A stretch of DNA of 64,000 bases from Ligustrum vulgare (Eukaryota > Streptophyta > Magnoliopsida > Lamiales > Oleaceae), in contig OY743189.1 of assembly GCA_963555705.1 (NCBI GenBank), positions 9,255,501-9,319,500 on the forward strand, given 5' to 3'. Made by a program: the position numbers and the translations under genes. Positions 47,398-59,223 of this stretch are shown here, piece after piece (within the stretch, counting starts at the first letter, position 1; each line of letters begins with the position of its first letter). The notes under the pieces were generated by a model. The model worked only from the letters and a program-made list of their open reading frames with translations. It did no database searches and was not told the DNA's origin.

Positions 47398-50150
47398 TTA
47401 ATTGTCAGTAATATTCAATATATCCAGACAGCTTTTAAATTTATTCAAAGGTACAACTTTTGTGCCAAAATCTGAAGGGTTAAATTGAGTAGAAATTTTA
47501 ACCAATTTAACAACTCCCTTTTCAACCATATCCCTAACAAAATGAAATTTTATATCAACATGTTTAGTCCTATCATGATGCACAGGATTTTTACTAAGAT
47601 GTATAGCACTTTGATTATCAGTATACAGAGTAAGTTCAACATTTTCAAAGCCCATTTCACTTAATAAACCTTTAATCCATATTCCTTCTTTAACAGCATT
47701 ACAAGCAGATATATACTCAGCTTCAGTGGATGACAATGCAACCAATTTCTGTAACTGAGATTTCCAACTTATACAGGCATTACAGAGAGTAAAATTATAT
47801 GAAGAAGTAGATCTTCTTTTATCTAAGTCTCCTGCAAAGTCAGAATCACAGTAACCCTTTAACACAATGCCTTCAGAACATTTCTTAAATTTTAAACCAA
47901 GTTTAAAAGATCCACAAAGATATCTGAATACCCATTTAACAGCAGTCCAGTGTGTCTCACCTGGGTTTGCCATGAATCTGCTTAGAACACTTATGCAGTG
48001 AGCCAGATCAGGTCTAGTACAGACCATCATATACATAATAGAACCAATAGCATTAGAATAAGGCACATGTGACATTCTTTCAAGTTCAGCTTCACAATTA
48101 GGAGATAAGGCTGTAGACAATTTGAAATGATTTGCCAGAGGCAGAGACACAGGTTTTGCATTGGACATAGAAAAATTTTTCAAAACTTTTTCAATATATG
48201 CAGATTGATTTAGAAATAAAGAGCAGTCATATCTGTTTCTACAAATTTCCATTCCAAGAATTTTCTTAGCATTTCCAAGGTCTTTCATTTCAAATTCAGC
48301 ACTCAATTTATTTTTCACAGATTCAATTTCAATTTTACTTTTGCATGCAAGTAACATATCATCTACATACAGTAACAAATATACAGAATCTGGACCTCCA
48401 GTACCTTTGCAGAATAAACAGGAATCATATTTGTTTTTATGAAAGCCAAGACTTTGGATAAAGGTATCAAACCTTTTATACCATTGTCTTGGGGCTTGTT
48501 TGAGTCCATATAGAGATTTTTTCAATAAGCATACATGGTCAGATTTATTTTTCTCAATAAAACCTATTGGTTGATGCATATAAATGGTTTCTTCTAAATC
48601 TCCATGCAAAAAGGCAGTTTTAACATCAAGCTGGTCAAGTTCCCAATCAAATTGAGCAGTTAAGGCAAGTAAGATTCTAATAGAGATATATTTTGCAACA
48701 GGTGAGAAAACCTCATTATAATCAACTCCTTCCTTTTGAGAAAAGCCTTTAGCTACAAGTCTAGCTTTAAATTTCTTTTCAGTTCCATTTTGCCCTATGT
48801 CTTTGATTTTATAAATCCATTTACAATCAATAACATTTTTATTCTTAGGTTTTGGAACAAGAAACCAAGTATTGTTCTTATACAGAGATAGCATTTCATC
48901 TTCCATAGCATCAATCCAAAGTTTAGAATCAGAACAATTAACAGCTTCATCAAAAGATTCAGGTTCAGCATTCAAACAATTTTGAACAGCACAAAATGTC
49001 ATAAAATCATCATGATTATATCTACTAGAAGGAATTCTATGTCTTCTATCTCTATCTCTAACAAGTAAATAATCATGTAAAGGATTCTGTTCTAACTCAA
49101 ATTCAGGTATATCATTTTGATTTCCAGTTTCAGAATCAGAGTTACCTGCAATGTGCTCATCTATAACCTGAGGATGCTCCACCTCAATTTGAGTATCATT
49201 AGGTAAATCAGAATCAGTTTGTACTTCAGAAATAATTTTTCCTTCATCAAATGTATTGGATTTTCCAAGAGGTTTTTGAAGACAGGGCATAATATTTTCA
49301 TTAAAGATGACATTTCTACTTACTATAACTTTAAATCCTTTTATATCAAATAACCACAGCCTATAACCTTTAGTGCCTTCACCATAACCTAGAAAAATAC
49401 ATTTTTGAGATCTAGGCTCAAATTTTCCTTCACTTTGATGTGCATAAGCTGCACAACCAAAGATCCTTAGGTGAGAATAGTCAGAAGGAAGATTAGACCA
49501 GACAGATTCAGGGGTTTTAAACTTTAAAACACTTGAAGGACTTCTATTTATAAGATAGACAGCAGTTTTTGCAGCTTCACCCCAGAAAATTTTTGGAAGT
49601 CCAGAGCTGATTAGCATACATCTCACCTTATTTAAAATAGTTCTGTTCATCCTTTCAGCCACTCCATTTTGTTGAGGAGTGTAGGTAACAGTTTTATGTC
49701 TGAGTATGCCACAGCTCTTACAAAGGTTATCAAACTCCAGATTACAGAACTCAAGACCATTATCAGTCCTGAGTGCCTTAATCTTTTTGTTTGTTTGATT
49801 TTCTATAAAAATTTTCCAAAGTTTAAAATGTTGAAAGGTATCAGACTTAGCCTTTAATAAAATGATCCAAACTTTTCTGGAGAAGTCATCAACAATGGAC
49901 AGATAGTACCTGAATCCACTAAGAGTACAAACAGGAGAGGGTCCCCACAAATCTGAATGTAAATAATCAAGAATTGATTCAGTCTTGTGAGTACCCTTCT
50001 CAAAAGAGGATTTACTTTGTTTACCCAAGACACATTCTTCACAAAAACCAATATTTTTGATGAGATCTTTACCAAATGCTCCTTTATTTTGAAGATGTTG
50101 CAGAGATTTTATATTTATATGGCCCAATCTTTTATGCCATAAAATGAATC
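47398..50150 (-). pseudogene. Copia pol: integrase, RT, RNase H (frameshifted)
   Basis: A single 909-residue frame. In order: GFCEECVLGKQSKSSF (pre-integrase Cys), LHSDLWGPSPV (Asp), LRTDNGLEFCN (Asp), QQNGVAERMNRTIL (Glu), KWIYKIKDIG and LVAKGFSQKEGVDYNEVFSP, LDVKTAFLHGDLEETIYMHQ, LLLYVDDMLLACKSK (YVDD at 48358-48369), GYCDSDFAGDLDKRRSTSSY, ALSSTEAEYISACNAVKEGI, LYTDNQSAIHLSKNPVHHDR and NPSDFGTK. All catalytic residues are present. The only fault is a frame change near 50135-50150, in a T-run just before LWHKRLGHIN, that separates it from gag-protease. Confidence 0.94.
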
Positions 50151-51440
50151 ATTGTCAGCATGGGCAGCCAGATTTTTAATAACAGAAGAAGCCTTAAACA
50201 GATACAAGCCATGCTGTTTTGGTACTTCAAACAAAATGTTTGAATCTTGCATGATCCTACAACAGTTCTTAGTAAACAATATATCATAGGTAGAATTTAA
50301 TTCACCAATAGAAATCAAATTCCTTCTAAGATCTGGAATGTATCTAACATATTTCAAATTGATCACATTATTATCATTTATTATGAGATCAATATTACCA
50401 ATGCCTTTAATGTCACAAGACATGTTGTTACCAAGATGTACTCTACCTTCATTTACAGAAGTAAAGTCAGTAAACCAATTCAGATTAGGACACATATGAA
50501 AAGAGCAACCAGAATCTAATATCCATTCACAAACAGTATTATCTGAGGTAGTAGCAAACACCAAACCATTTGCTTCAGTGTTATTGGTCTTGTTTGTGGC
50601 TATCAAAGCAGCTATTTCATTACTGGATCCCTCTTTCATATCCTTTATTCTTTTGAAACAATTTTTCATTAGGTGTCCAGGTTTCTTGCAATAAAAACAT
50701 TCCTTGGTCTTTGATTTGGATTTAACCTTTCCTTTACCCTTCCATTTTGTTTTATCCTTTTCTTTTGACTTTAAAATATCTCCAGTATTATTATACTTGG
50801 TGTATCCTCTTCCTTTAGTAAACAGCCCTACTCCTGACTTAGAATCTCTCATATCTGATTTTATTTCTAATTCTCTAGTTCTAAGGGCACTAATAACATC
50901 ATCAACAGTAATACTCTCCCTACCATATTCAAGAGCAGTCCTAAGTTCTTGATACTTATCCCCAAGTGAATTTAGAAGAGCAACAACCTGTTGATCTGCA
51001 GAAATGGTTTCATCACAGGATTCTAAGTCTTGTACCAATTTAGTAAATCTATCTATATTCTCTTCTAAACTTAAGGTATTATCAAACCTAAAATTATAAA
51101 AGAGTCTTAGCAGATAGAATTTATTGGGCATGGATACATCTAGGTAAAGGTTCTCAAGTTTGGTCCATAATCCACCAGCAGTAGTAGTATCACCTACCTT
51201 TCTTATTACACTATCAGATAGATGTAAGAAAATAGAGCTCCAAGCAATTTCATCAAGTTAAATTCTTCTAGAAGCACTAATTTCTGCAGCATAAGTATTT
51301 GTTATAGCACCTGCACATCTTTGTTGTAAAAGTAAAGCCCTCATTTTACGGCGCCAGAGACCAAAGTCTCCAACCCCAATCCATTGTTCTACTTCAAATT
51401 TTTGTGCAGTTGTCATTTTGTTTAAAAAAGGTTTAAACAA
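50115..51440 (-). pseudogene. Copia gag and protease (one stop)
   Basis: Gag starts at the Met of MTTAQKFEVEQW (about 51417) and runs to one TAA at about 51258, in place of a sense codon before LDEIAW. The same frame continues (338 codons from the next Met, 51131) with YNFRFDNTLSLEENIDRF and LNSLGDKYQELRTALE (gag), CFYCKKPGHLMKNC (intact CCHC knuckle) and CEWILDSGCSFHMC (protease DSG intact). It ends in the short overlap where the frameshift into pol lies. Confidence 0.93.
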
Positions 51441-51924
51441 ACTTTTGCTGCAGAAAGAGGATCAAACAGATATAATACAAGATATCACAAAGATTTCAAG
51501 AATATTCAAGAAATCAGGTACGCAGGTATATGCTCAAAACAAGGTAGTAGAATACAGAATTTTGAGAATATAGCAGAGTATAGAATCAAAAGAAAACAGA
51601 AATAACAATAAAGAATAACAAATCACACAGGATTTGTCTAAGGGCTGAAGGGCCTTGTAGTCCCTTATCCCTCAGATTCCCGGGTCCTCGCATGAGACCC
51701 TGGACAAAGGAAATAAGGGGACCCTATTACCTTAACGACGAAGGAGGAAGGAATTTCACACAAAGGAAGAAAAGATTTTACCGTATGTAAAACCCTAGGT
51801 TTCACAATTTTTACCAAGAATGAATATATGTAGTTCTCAACCAGAAGAGTTTTCAGATCAGTTGAAAAAACCACAGATCATGAACAGAGAACCACCAACC
51901 AGTCTCACGTATCAGTTTGAGGAA

Positions 51925-51937
51925 GGCTCTGATACCA
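51925..51937 (-). promoter_or_regulatory. Primer-binding site, initiator tRNA-Met
   Basis: TGGTATCAGAGCC on the minus strand, two bases inside the right LTR; the standard primer site of plant Copia elements. Confidence 0.95.
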
Positions 51938-51939
51938 CT

Positions 51940-52526
51940 TGTAAGGGTTTGAGTCACCAGAAATCACCCCAAATTTATAATCAGAAACAATAATCGCAAG
52001 AACACACAGATTTTACCCAAAGGGTCCGGAGGTTCGGTGACCACTTCCAACGCCTACATCCCCCGTTGAGTCTCCACAAATGTGGATCTGACTCAAGAAC
52101 TTTATTGATCACGCCAAAATACAGATTACACAACTCACAAGAAGTTCTTCCTCTTTCAACCCTAAATCACGCTATACAACAGAATTCCAGAACTGAAAAC
52201 AATACGTTACAGTACAAATGTCTCTCAATAGATACTCTGAAAAACAAACGAGATTATATCAAGAAAAGGGCACCAAACTGGTTAAAGAGAAGAAACAAGA
52301 TGAAGACCCAGGCTTCGTATCAGAGAGTGCAGAGAGAAGAGGCAAAGAGGCGTATCAAAGAATGAAGTCAAAATGAAACCCTAAAGCCAGTGTCACGCCT
52401 CTTATAAGGCACAGCCAACTGATCCGTTTAGATTGTGCCAAGTGGACAGTGCTGATCAAAATAGATGTAACAAAAATCTGAAAACACGCTTTTGGTTTCT
52501 AAGTAAAATTGGCACACGACTTCACA
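51940..52526 (-). repeat. Young Copia LTR, right copy (5' LTR)
   Basis: Direct copy of 46660-47246, followed by the target copy CGACC. Confidence 0.96.
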
Positions 52527-52531
52527 CGACC

Positions 52532-52611
52532 CATGGACCGATTTTTTCGCTACATTAGGGTTGGGATCCCGTCGGTTTTAGGGAGGAGTGAATTTTTTTG
52601 CCATCCCTGAT

Positions 52612-52643
<32 letters not shown>

Positions 52644-53372
52644 CATGTTGAAGGGTGATGAATGATGTAAAATGAAATTTGTGGAATTGACAATGTACTT
52701 AGAATGATGATTTAAATCGTTCGATAAAGGCAGATTGTAACAAATAGAGGTTAACTAGTGCATATAGAAACTTAAAAACTTTAAAATTAAAATAAATGTA
52801 GACAACCTTGAAAACTAAAGCACCACTGATACGAATATGGACAGAATACACTTAAAACCTGCGTTGTACCATGCATTACAGATTTAGAATTGCAGGTAAA
52901 CTTAGAATAACTTGAGATGATAAGTTGAAACCTCATTTATCGAATAAGATTTCTCACCCTTCTTCTCCCTTTTCAAAAATCTCAATTATACTAAATTTAG
53001 GCTAACGCGAGAATAATGAATAATGATCGACCTTTTTCTATCATGAAAACAAGCTTAAAAAATGTCAAGGAATGATAGTATTAACGAGGAAATTAAATTA
53101 TGACCTAAAAAAATGCATTTATCATTTCCAAAGACCTAAAAAATAGAACCTAATTTTTTTTTTTTTATTTATCAATTCCAATCTTACTCCAAGTTCAAAT
53201 ACTACACAAGGATTCAAGCCCATAAGAATTATGATATATGTATAATCATTTTGTACAATTTAACTTACAACTCATGATGTGGAATATTGTGTTGTGTTGA
53301 TTATGAAAATGATGTGATGTGTGAATCAACAGGATTGTAAATTAAGAATTGTAAGAATATGTTGTACATATA
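52532..53372. other. Intergenic downstream of the phospholipase gene
   Basis: A GA microsatellite (about 52614-52641), then AT-rich sequence. No gene seen. 52532-52610 (GGGATCCCGTCGG...GCCATCCCTG) looks like the right end of an older MITE whose left part may be at 45660-45720 (GGGACGCGTTCGGGATAGG). The region would include the 3' UTR of the phospholipase gene. Confidence 0.5.
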
Positions 53373-54899
53373 TCATAAGTCAGCATAATTGTCCTGCATT
53401 TCAAGTACATTACTGTAAGTTTCAACTGTAGGTGAGGGTATATCCTCTGGCTCCCTAGTAGGTTTCACCCACCTACCATGGAAATTACGTTCAAGCCCCT
53501 TATTTTCCAATTGGTACCAATTATGAGGAATTCTCAATTCATCCACAAGCATGTCACATTCTTTATTCACCAATACAACATCCCTTTTAGCATCTGATCT
53601 AAACGTCGTCGTGGTGTCGAGAAACCCATCGACTAAATGAAGATATGTTTCAAGCATATGAATTCCCACCAAATTTAATCCTTTCTTTAGATACGGAGAT
53701 GATCTTATATCGAGTTTTAATTCTACTCCCACGTGCGTGTATATCCACTCAAGTGTACCTGTGAAATCGTCAAACCTTTGTAGACTCTCATTAAAGACTA
53801 TACCGGGCATTCTAGGGACAACATCTTGTTTTATTGTTACGCGTAACGTCTTAACGCCCATTTGATAAAGTTCGTCCCGGAAGGCAATGTTGCCCACTCG
53901 AGGTGCTGCAAATGATATGACACTGATCGGGAGGCCGTGGAAATTTTTCGCAGCTTCATATGCGTTGAGAAGTGCCAAAGCACCACCTAGACTATGCCCA
54001 GTAATTGTTAAGCTAACTTCTTCGCCTCTGTCCTTGTAGTAATTCACTAGTTTCTTAACTTCTCTCATGACTTGCTCCGAGGCACTAGACTTGTTGTACC
54101 TAGTGGACTCACTCTTAGATGAGTAAATACTAAGAAACCCATGTTCCACTTTTGATTCGCCTTGTCCAATCGGCTCTAGTTTCCTCTGCATATTGTCGTA
54201 CCATTCCGATGGTGCAACCGTACCACGCCATGCCACGACTATGTCACGTCGTCCAATTCGACTTGTTTCTTCATCGTCGCTCAGGGCGACAAACCCCATC
54301 CAGTTGGAGTCTTTGCTCCATGTATCGGCAAATCTAGATCTTTGTAACCATTGAGGCAAATCTATTTGTGACATGGCGTATATGTATTTTGTGACCTTAT
54401 AACCCGTTTTCGTAAGGCCTAACTTTTCGAAAAGTTTTAGTCGATTGTACCGACAGCTACCGCAATACTCCGAGAAGGAATCGAAGTCGAATGCATCGTA
54501 GGTTGCTTGTGCAAATTCTCCATATTTGACTATTTCTCTTCTGAGCCAAGGATGAAGAGGATCGAGAAGATTATTCCAGTCATTAGAACCGTGGATTTGT
54601 TGCCATTTTTTGGATATATCTTCCTTAGGAGACATGGTTGGAGTGTTGTGCTTATCTTCAATTCTTGGAACATTCGAGGTAGTATGAAGATTGAGGTTTC
54701 TTTCGATATGTAGATGTATCATGTTTGACAATGATTCAGCCAGTTTAATGGCCTTGTTGGAAGGTTTTGGATTCGGGTGAGATTCAAGTGTGAAATCTTT
54801 ATAGGCACGGATTGGTAGGGAGAGCCCATCTTTGGAGGAGGCAGTAGGGTGGTGGCCGTGGTGGATCCGAAGGATTGGTTTTGTGGTGGCGGTGGCCAT
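53373..54899 (-). CDS. Plastid-type phospholipase A1 (DAD1-like, PLA1-I class)
   Basis: An intact, intronless 508-residue gene. The N-terminal ~60 residues are rich in Ser, Thr, His and Lys with almost no acidic residues at the start, as in a chloroplast transit peptide. The class 3 lipase domain spans about 195-425: AWRGT at 224-228 (oxyanion side), GHSLGGALA at 301-309 with nucleophile Ser303, Asp359 in KQDVVPRMPG, and a His at 414 or 421 (GIHMLETYLHLVDGF) as the third triad member. The C-terminal segment DELRIPHNWYQLENKG is typical of the family. Such enzymes release fatty acid from the sn-1 position of plastid glycerolipids, and some feed jasmonate synthesis. Length and lack of introns fit PLA1-Igamma-type members; substrate and jasmonate role are inferred from family. 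It is the only convincing host gene here, lying between a young Copia element and repeats. Confidence 0.93.
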   Translation of the reverse strand: MATATTKPILRIHHGHHPTASSKDGLSLPIRAYKDFTLESHPNPKPSNKAIKLAESLSNMIHLHIERNLNLHTTSNVPRIEDKHNTPTMSPKEDISKKWQQIHGSNDWNNLLDPLHPWLRREIVKYGEFAQATYDAFDFDSFSEYCGSCRYNRLKLFEKLGLTKTGYKVTKYIYAMSQIDLPQWLQRSRFADTWSKDSNWMGFVALSDDEETSRIGRRDIVVAWRGTVAPSEWYDNMQRKLEPIGQGESKVEHGFLSIYSSKSESTRYNKSSASEQVMREVKKLVNYYKDRGEEVSLTITGHSLGGALALLNAYEAAKNFHGLPISVISFAAPRVGNIAFRDELYQMGVKTLRVTIKQDVVPRMPGIVFNESLQRFDDFTGTLEWIYTHVGVELKLDIRSSPYLKKGLNLVGIHMLETYLHLVDGFLDTTTTFRSDAKRDVVLVNKECDMLVDELRIPHNWYQLENKGLERNFHGRWVKPTREPEDIPSPTVETYSNVLEMQDNYADL

Positions 54900-54935
54900 T
54901 TGTGTTGTTTTTTAGGCCGGAGGAAGACGGACAGG

Positions 54936-54945
54936 ATATAAATAG
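54936..54945 (-). promoter_or_regulatory. Candidate TATA box of the phospholipase gene
   Basis: CTATTTATATCC on the minus strand, about 40 bases upstream of the start codon. This would leave only a very short 5' leader, so it may not be the main promoter. Confidence 0.35.
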
Positions 54946-55189
54946 AGGTGCAGTGCAATTGTATGTTGGAGACTTTGACGTAGTATTTTATTTTTCGAAA
55001 ACCATGGTTGGTTGTTTCAACAAAATTCACGCGTTGGTCTGGACTTACAGGGTTGAGTGAAACAGGGAGGAAATTTCGAGTAATTTTGACCTTCAATTGG
55101 GAACTTTATACAATATTGAAAATTCGAGTAATATTTTTTCCTCTGCGTAAATAGGAAAGTCTCGACACTTTTTGTTATTCATACTGTAT

Positions 55190-55620
55190 TTTAATTTTTA
55201 TGAAGATCCCTAAATTTTTTTTTACTCTTACATTTATTCTGTCAATTTTTTTTTTATAATTTTTTTATTATTAATTCTTTATTAATTTTCACATCTTATC
55301 TTTAGAGACGATTTTTATCCAAAATATTTGTTAAGGGGCGAAAAATACTTATTTATTTTTCTTATTTTTAAATAATCAAAATAAATAATTAATACAAAAG
55401 TTTAAAAAAATATTTGCACGTCTTTTCAATGCAAATTAGAAGAATATTTGAATAGAAAATCGTGATTAAAAACAAAATATGTTAATTAATTGAATGTTAT
55501 GAATAATAATGCGATGGAATAAAATTGAGGACATAAGAGCAAAAGTAAACAAATATTGAAGATATTCCTTGCATTAAATTGTAGTGCAAATATAAAAAAG
55601 TGTGGTGTTAATATAATTAC
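55190..55620. repeat. Dispersed repeat shared with 28868-29440
   Basis: GAAGATCCCT, a T-run, TTTAGAGACGATTTTTATCC, AATATTTGCACGTCTTTTCAA and ATGTTAATTAATTGAATG run in the same order as at 28868-29440 with scattered differences. It lies upstream of the phospholipase gene. A C-run (about 55637-55652) follows. Confidence 0.8.
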
Positions 55621-56439
55621 CTAAGCCCATGTTTGCCCCTGCCCCCCCCCCCCCTCCCATTTTTTAGGAATAACGTGATTTTGAATAATGTTTTCAGGAG
55701 AATGCATGGTTAAAAAATGTTTGAAAAGTAAAAAATGATAAGTTTGATTAAGATGAATGATTAAAATTAAGTATTAAATAAGTTTGATTTTCAAAAAATA
55801 AGGGCGAAATAGGGGCTAAAAATAAAAAACGATAGTTTTTATTATTATTATTTTTAGAATAATAATAATATGCAAACTGAAAAATGAAATTTTCATCTCT
55901 TCGAAACGAAATATAAATATTAATTACTGGATATAACATGTCTATGACAATAACTAAAATTTAATAATAATCAACTAAAAAATAGAAAACTTAATGATTT
56001 TATTATCTTTACATCTTTCCGGTTGCCCGCCAATCACCATTTTGCCACATATTCGATCGACTCGATCTAACATGTAATTTTTTAAAGAGGGAGCCTTTGA
56101 CAATAACCCAATAAAATATGCAATTTTTATAACACAATTAAATAATAATAAAAAAAATCAGACAATTCATATAACATTTCACTTGTTGTGGAACTACCAT
56201 AATAATAATACTAGATATATATATAGAGAGAGAGAGAGATAGATGAGAAGATGAGAGAATTCTCAGTCAATTCAAGTGTGTTCATTTACAAAATTTAGGC
56301 ATCTATTTATAGAATTCAATATGGGCATAATAAGTCATTCATACCTATAAACAAATAATATAAATTAAGTAAGGTTAGGTATTAATTAGGTTAGGGAATA
56401 ATTTACAACACTTCCCCTTGAATGACTTATTACTCAATA

Positions 56440-57240
56440 ACTCAATTGTCTGCATCGTTAAAACCTTCCTAAGAAAATTCAGTGGGATAAAACTTGAGCG
56501 AAGGAAAAAGAGTATAGCTGCCCCCCTGATGTTGGCCATCATTAATCATTGAGTCTATTTTCCAAAATGACATCAATGATAAGTAGTACAAATCATGTAC
56601 TGAAATTTGAAGTTTTGAAGTGCTGAAGTGCTGCCTCGTTAAAACCTTATCAGTAAAACCCAATGGGACAAAATCTGAACGAAGAAAAAAGAGTATAGCC
56701 GCTACCTCGTTAAAACCTTGTCAGGAAAACCTAGTAGAACAAAACCTGGACGAAGGAAAAGAGTACAGCATGATTCTCCCCCTGAAGTGTGCAATCAAGT
56801 ATTTATGAACCTTTTAAATAATGATATCATCTTTCGTCTGGAATATGTATATATGAAAATCTTCTTGTGTGTAGCCGATATCATAACATTCTTCATAAGA
56901 TGTCTATGATTTTCTTCACTTGTTGATATCATAACATTCTTCATAAGATGTCTATGATTTTCTTCATTTGTTGATACCATTCCAGATGTCTATGATTTTC
57001 TTTATTTGTTGATATCATTCCAGCACAATTTAAAGAAAGAGGTTGTTGTTGAATTATTACTTGCAGATAGCTGTGACAATGTCTGAAAAATCTTGCTAGG
57101 AAAACCCCGTGGGACAAAACCTTAGCGAAAGAAATAAAAAGTACATTATTCTCATTGATACGCCATAATTGATGCCTCATTAAAAGCCTTACTAGGAAAA
57201 CCCTGTGAGACAAAATCTCAGCTAAGGGAAAAAGAGTGCA
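56440..57240. repeat. GCCTCGTTAAAACC repeats in the 3' region
   Basis: At least five copies of a phrase of the type GCCTCGTTAAAACCTT, AGGAAAACC, GTGGGACAAAA, GAAGGAAAAAGAGTA (at about 56449, 56631, 56702, 57084 and 57171). The same phrase occurs at 22852 and 22949 in the Copia element. It is a family-specific 3' feature, not coding. Confidence 0.85.
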
Positions 57241-59223
57241 GCGCGCATTTGATCCCTTCGTAGGAATATCACAAGTATATTAATGCAATCTCAAATCATT
57301 TCATCAAACATATAGTTTGTGATGAGCTTTTATAAATAGTTTATAACTCATTTATGATGTCATAGCTCATTTATGATGTACTGAACATGCTATACCAAGC
57401 AATGTTTAGTTAGTTGACTGATTGCATTACTCAAATCTAGAATTGATTCACTTCTGGTGAAACTATCAAAATCTAGAATTCACTTCTGATGAATAATTAA
57501 ATATTCATTTTCAAATTCACTTTTGGTGAATATTCATTTTCGATGGATAATATAATTTTGCATATTGAATATCAATTGCATGCCCAAATATTCAAATATA
57601 CTAATAGTACACTCCAATTTCATTTTCAACATATTATATTATGGGGTCATATGTATCATTCTTCATGTGATTTTATTTCAAGAATCACATTTCATTCTAT
57701 AATGATACTATTCTGGGCAAATTGAATCTTTCAATGATTTATACATGTATGTTCTTACACTTTATAAACTGCAATTTCTAATTTGCAGGAGTATAATCAA
57801 TCATTGAAATAGTTATCAATTTCGACATACAATCTATAATCATTTCGCTTGAAATCCTAACGTACCGCGATCAACTGGTACATCAAAGAAAACTCCCAAA
57901 GTACCGAGATGAGAATCACACTTTTTGATCTCACTCATTGGTATATCAAAGAGCTCAAATTAGTGATCTAGATTATAGTCTCATCCATCATATGTCATGC
58001 CAGTTCTTTGAAAAATTTCGCGCGCAACGAGTCGTCTTTTACGACTGTGTAATGTTTTTCATTTGCACAAATAACTACTGACATTACACATTTAAGTGTT
58101 TGGACTTCAGGTCCTATAACAATAATCCCTACATTGGGATTTTTATATTTGATCAAATTATTATAATTTCAAAAACCTCATTTTCATAAGAGGGTTGTGT
58201 GTAATCGACTTATTTATCGATTCCATTTCATCTCAATATAAATATAACATAGAGAGATCTCTTTGTATATTCTATCATCAGGTACCAGAATCTCTCCTCA
58301 TTTAACTATATCCCTTTTACTCACCATGAGTATTTAGTCTCAAAAGAGATCATTTCAATTATTCAAGAGATATTTGTTTTTGGAATTGATTGACATTATG
58401 ATTCAGGTATAATTACGCTTTAAACTTGATCACGCTTCATGCGTGTTATTGTTTAATTTTCCCATAATATTCAAGAATCTTGTGTTATATCAGTCGGCTA
58501 AAAATGTCGCAACACATGTCATTCGTAATTATGGATATAATCACAATCATATATCAAGTGCGTATTGTTGGAGTGTATATAGATATCGCACTTCTTAGAA
58601 ATCATAAAGCTTCACAAGCAAATCTTTATTTCATCGTATTGACATGTTTTTATGTAGAATATTGATGCATGAGAAATATTTTTATTCAAGTTGTTCTCAT
58701 AACAAATAATTGGAAACTTTTAATTTGCTAAACCATTAGCAACATAATGCTATATTCATGCTAGCATTTATCACTTTGCTCGTAATATCATTACTTGAGC
58801 AAATAATCAGTCATTCATTTTCTTAGTGAGATAATTAATTTGCTTTTGAGAACAAGCAGCAATGATAACTTGTTAACCTGAACAATCTTTTGGTTCTTTA
58901 ATGAATATCATTTTGCATTCTCGATAAATCTCATTATTGAACTGGAATCTAACCAATCATGCTAAATTGTAGAACTTCTGGTTTAGTAAGATATTTCACT
59001 TGTACATATGTATAAACTTCTGGTTCAATATAGTATTCATTTCATCAGTTCGTATTTCTATATAGTACAAATCAGTATACATTTATTTAGTATATCCAAA
59101 AAGGTGATTAGAATGACATTACAAGAAAATGATCCTTGTCCCCATCTTTTGATTACAAATTTTTTCCCTTTTCTTGGTGGAATCACTGACACGCGGAGCC
59201 ACCGCTCTTTTACGCGTTAAATA
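57241..59223. other. Non-coding interior of the Copia-like element
   Basis: AT-rich, with short local repeats (TTCACTTCTGGTGAA-type, TCATTTATGATGTC) and no gene. Wording such as AACTTCTGGTTCA resembles the pol and leader of the gag-less Copia family and may be degraded remains of it. Confidence 0.5.

Larger units (their letters stand above)
46660..52526 (-). mobile_element. Young Ty1/Copia element (Tork/Tnt1-like)
   Basis: A 5.9-kb element with two 587-bp LTRs (46660-47246, 51940-52526) that differ at about eight positions by eye, and an exact target copy CGACC (46655-46659, 52527-52531). Sense is minus. The primer site TGGTATCAGAGCC (51925-51937, minus) is two bases from the LTR and complementary to initiator tRNA-Met. 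The polypurine tract AAGGTGGAGAT adjoins the left LTR. gag-pol has only one stop and one small frameshift. This is the youngest element in the window and the closest to functional. Confidence 0.96.
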
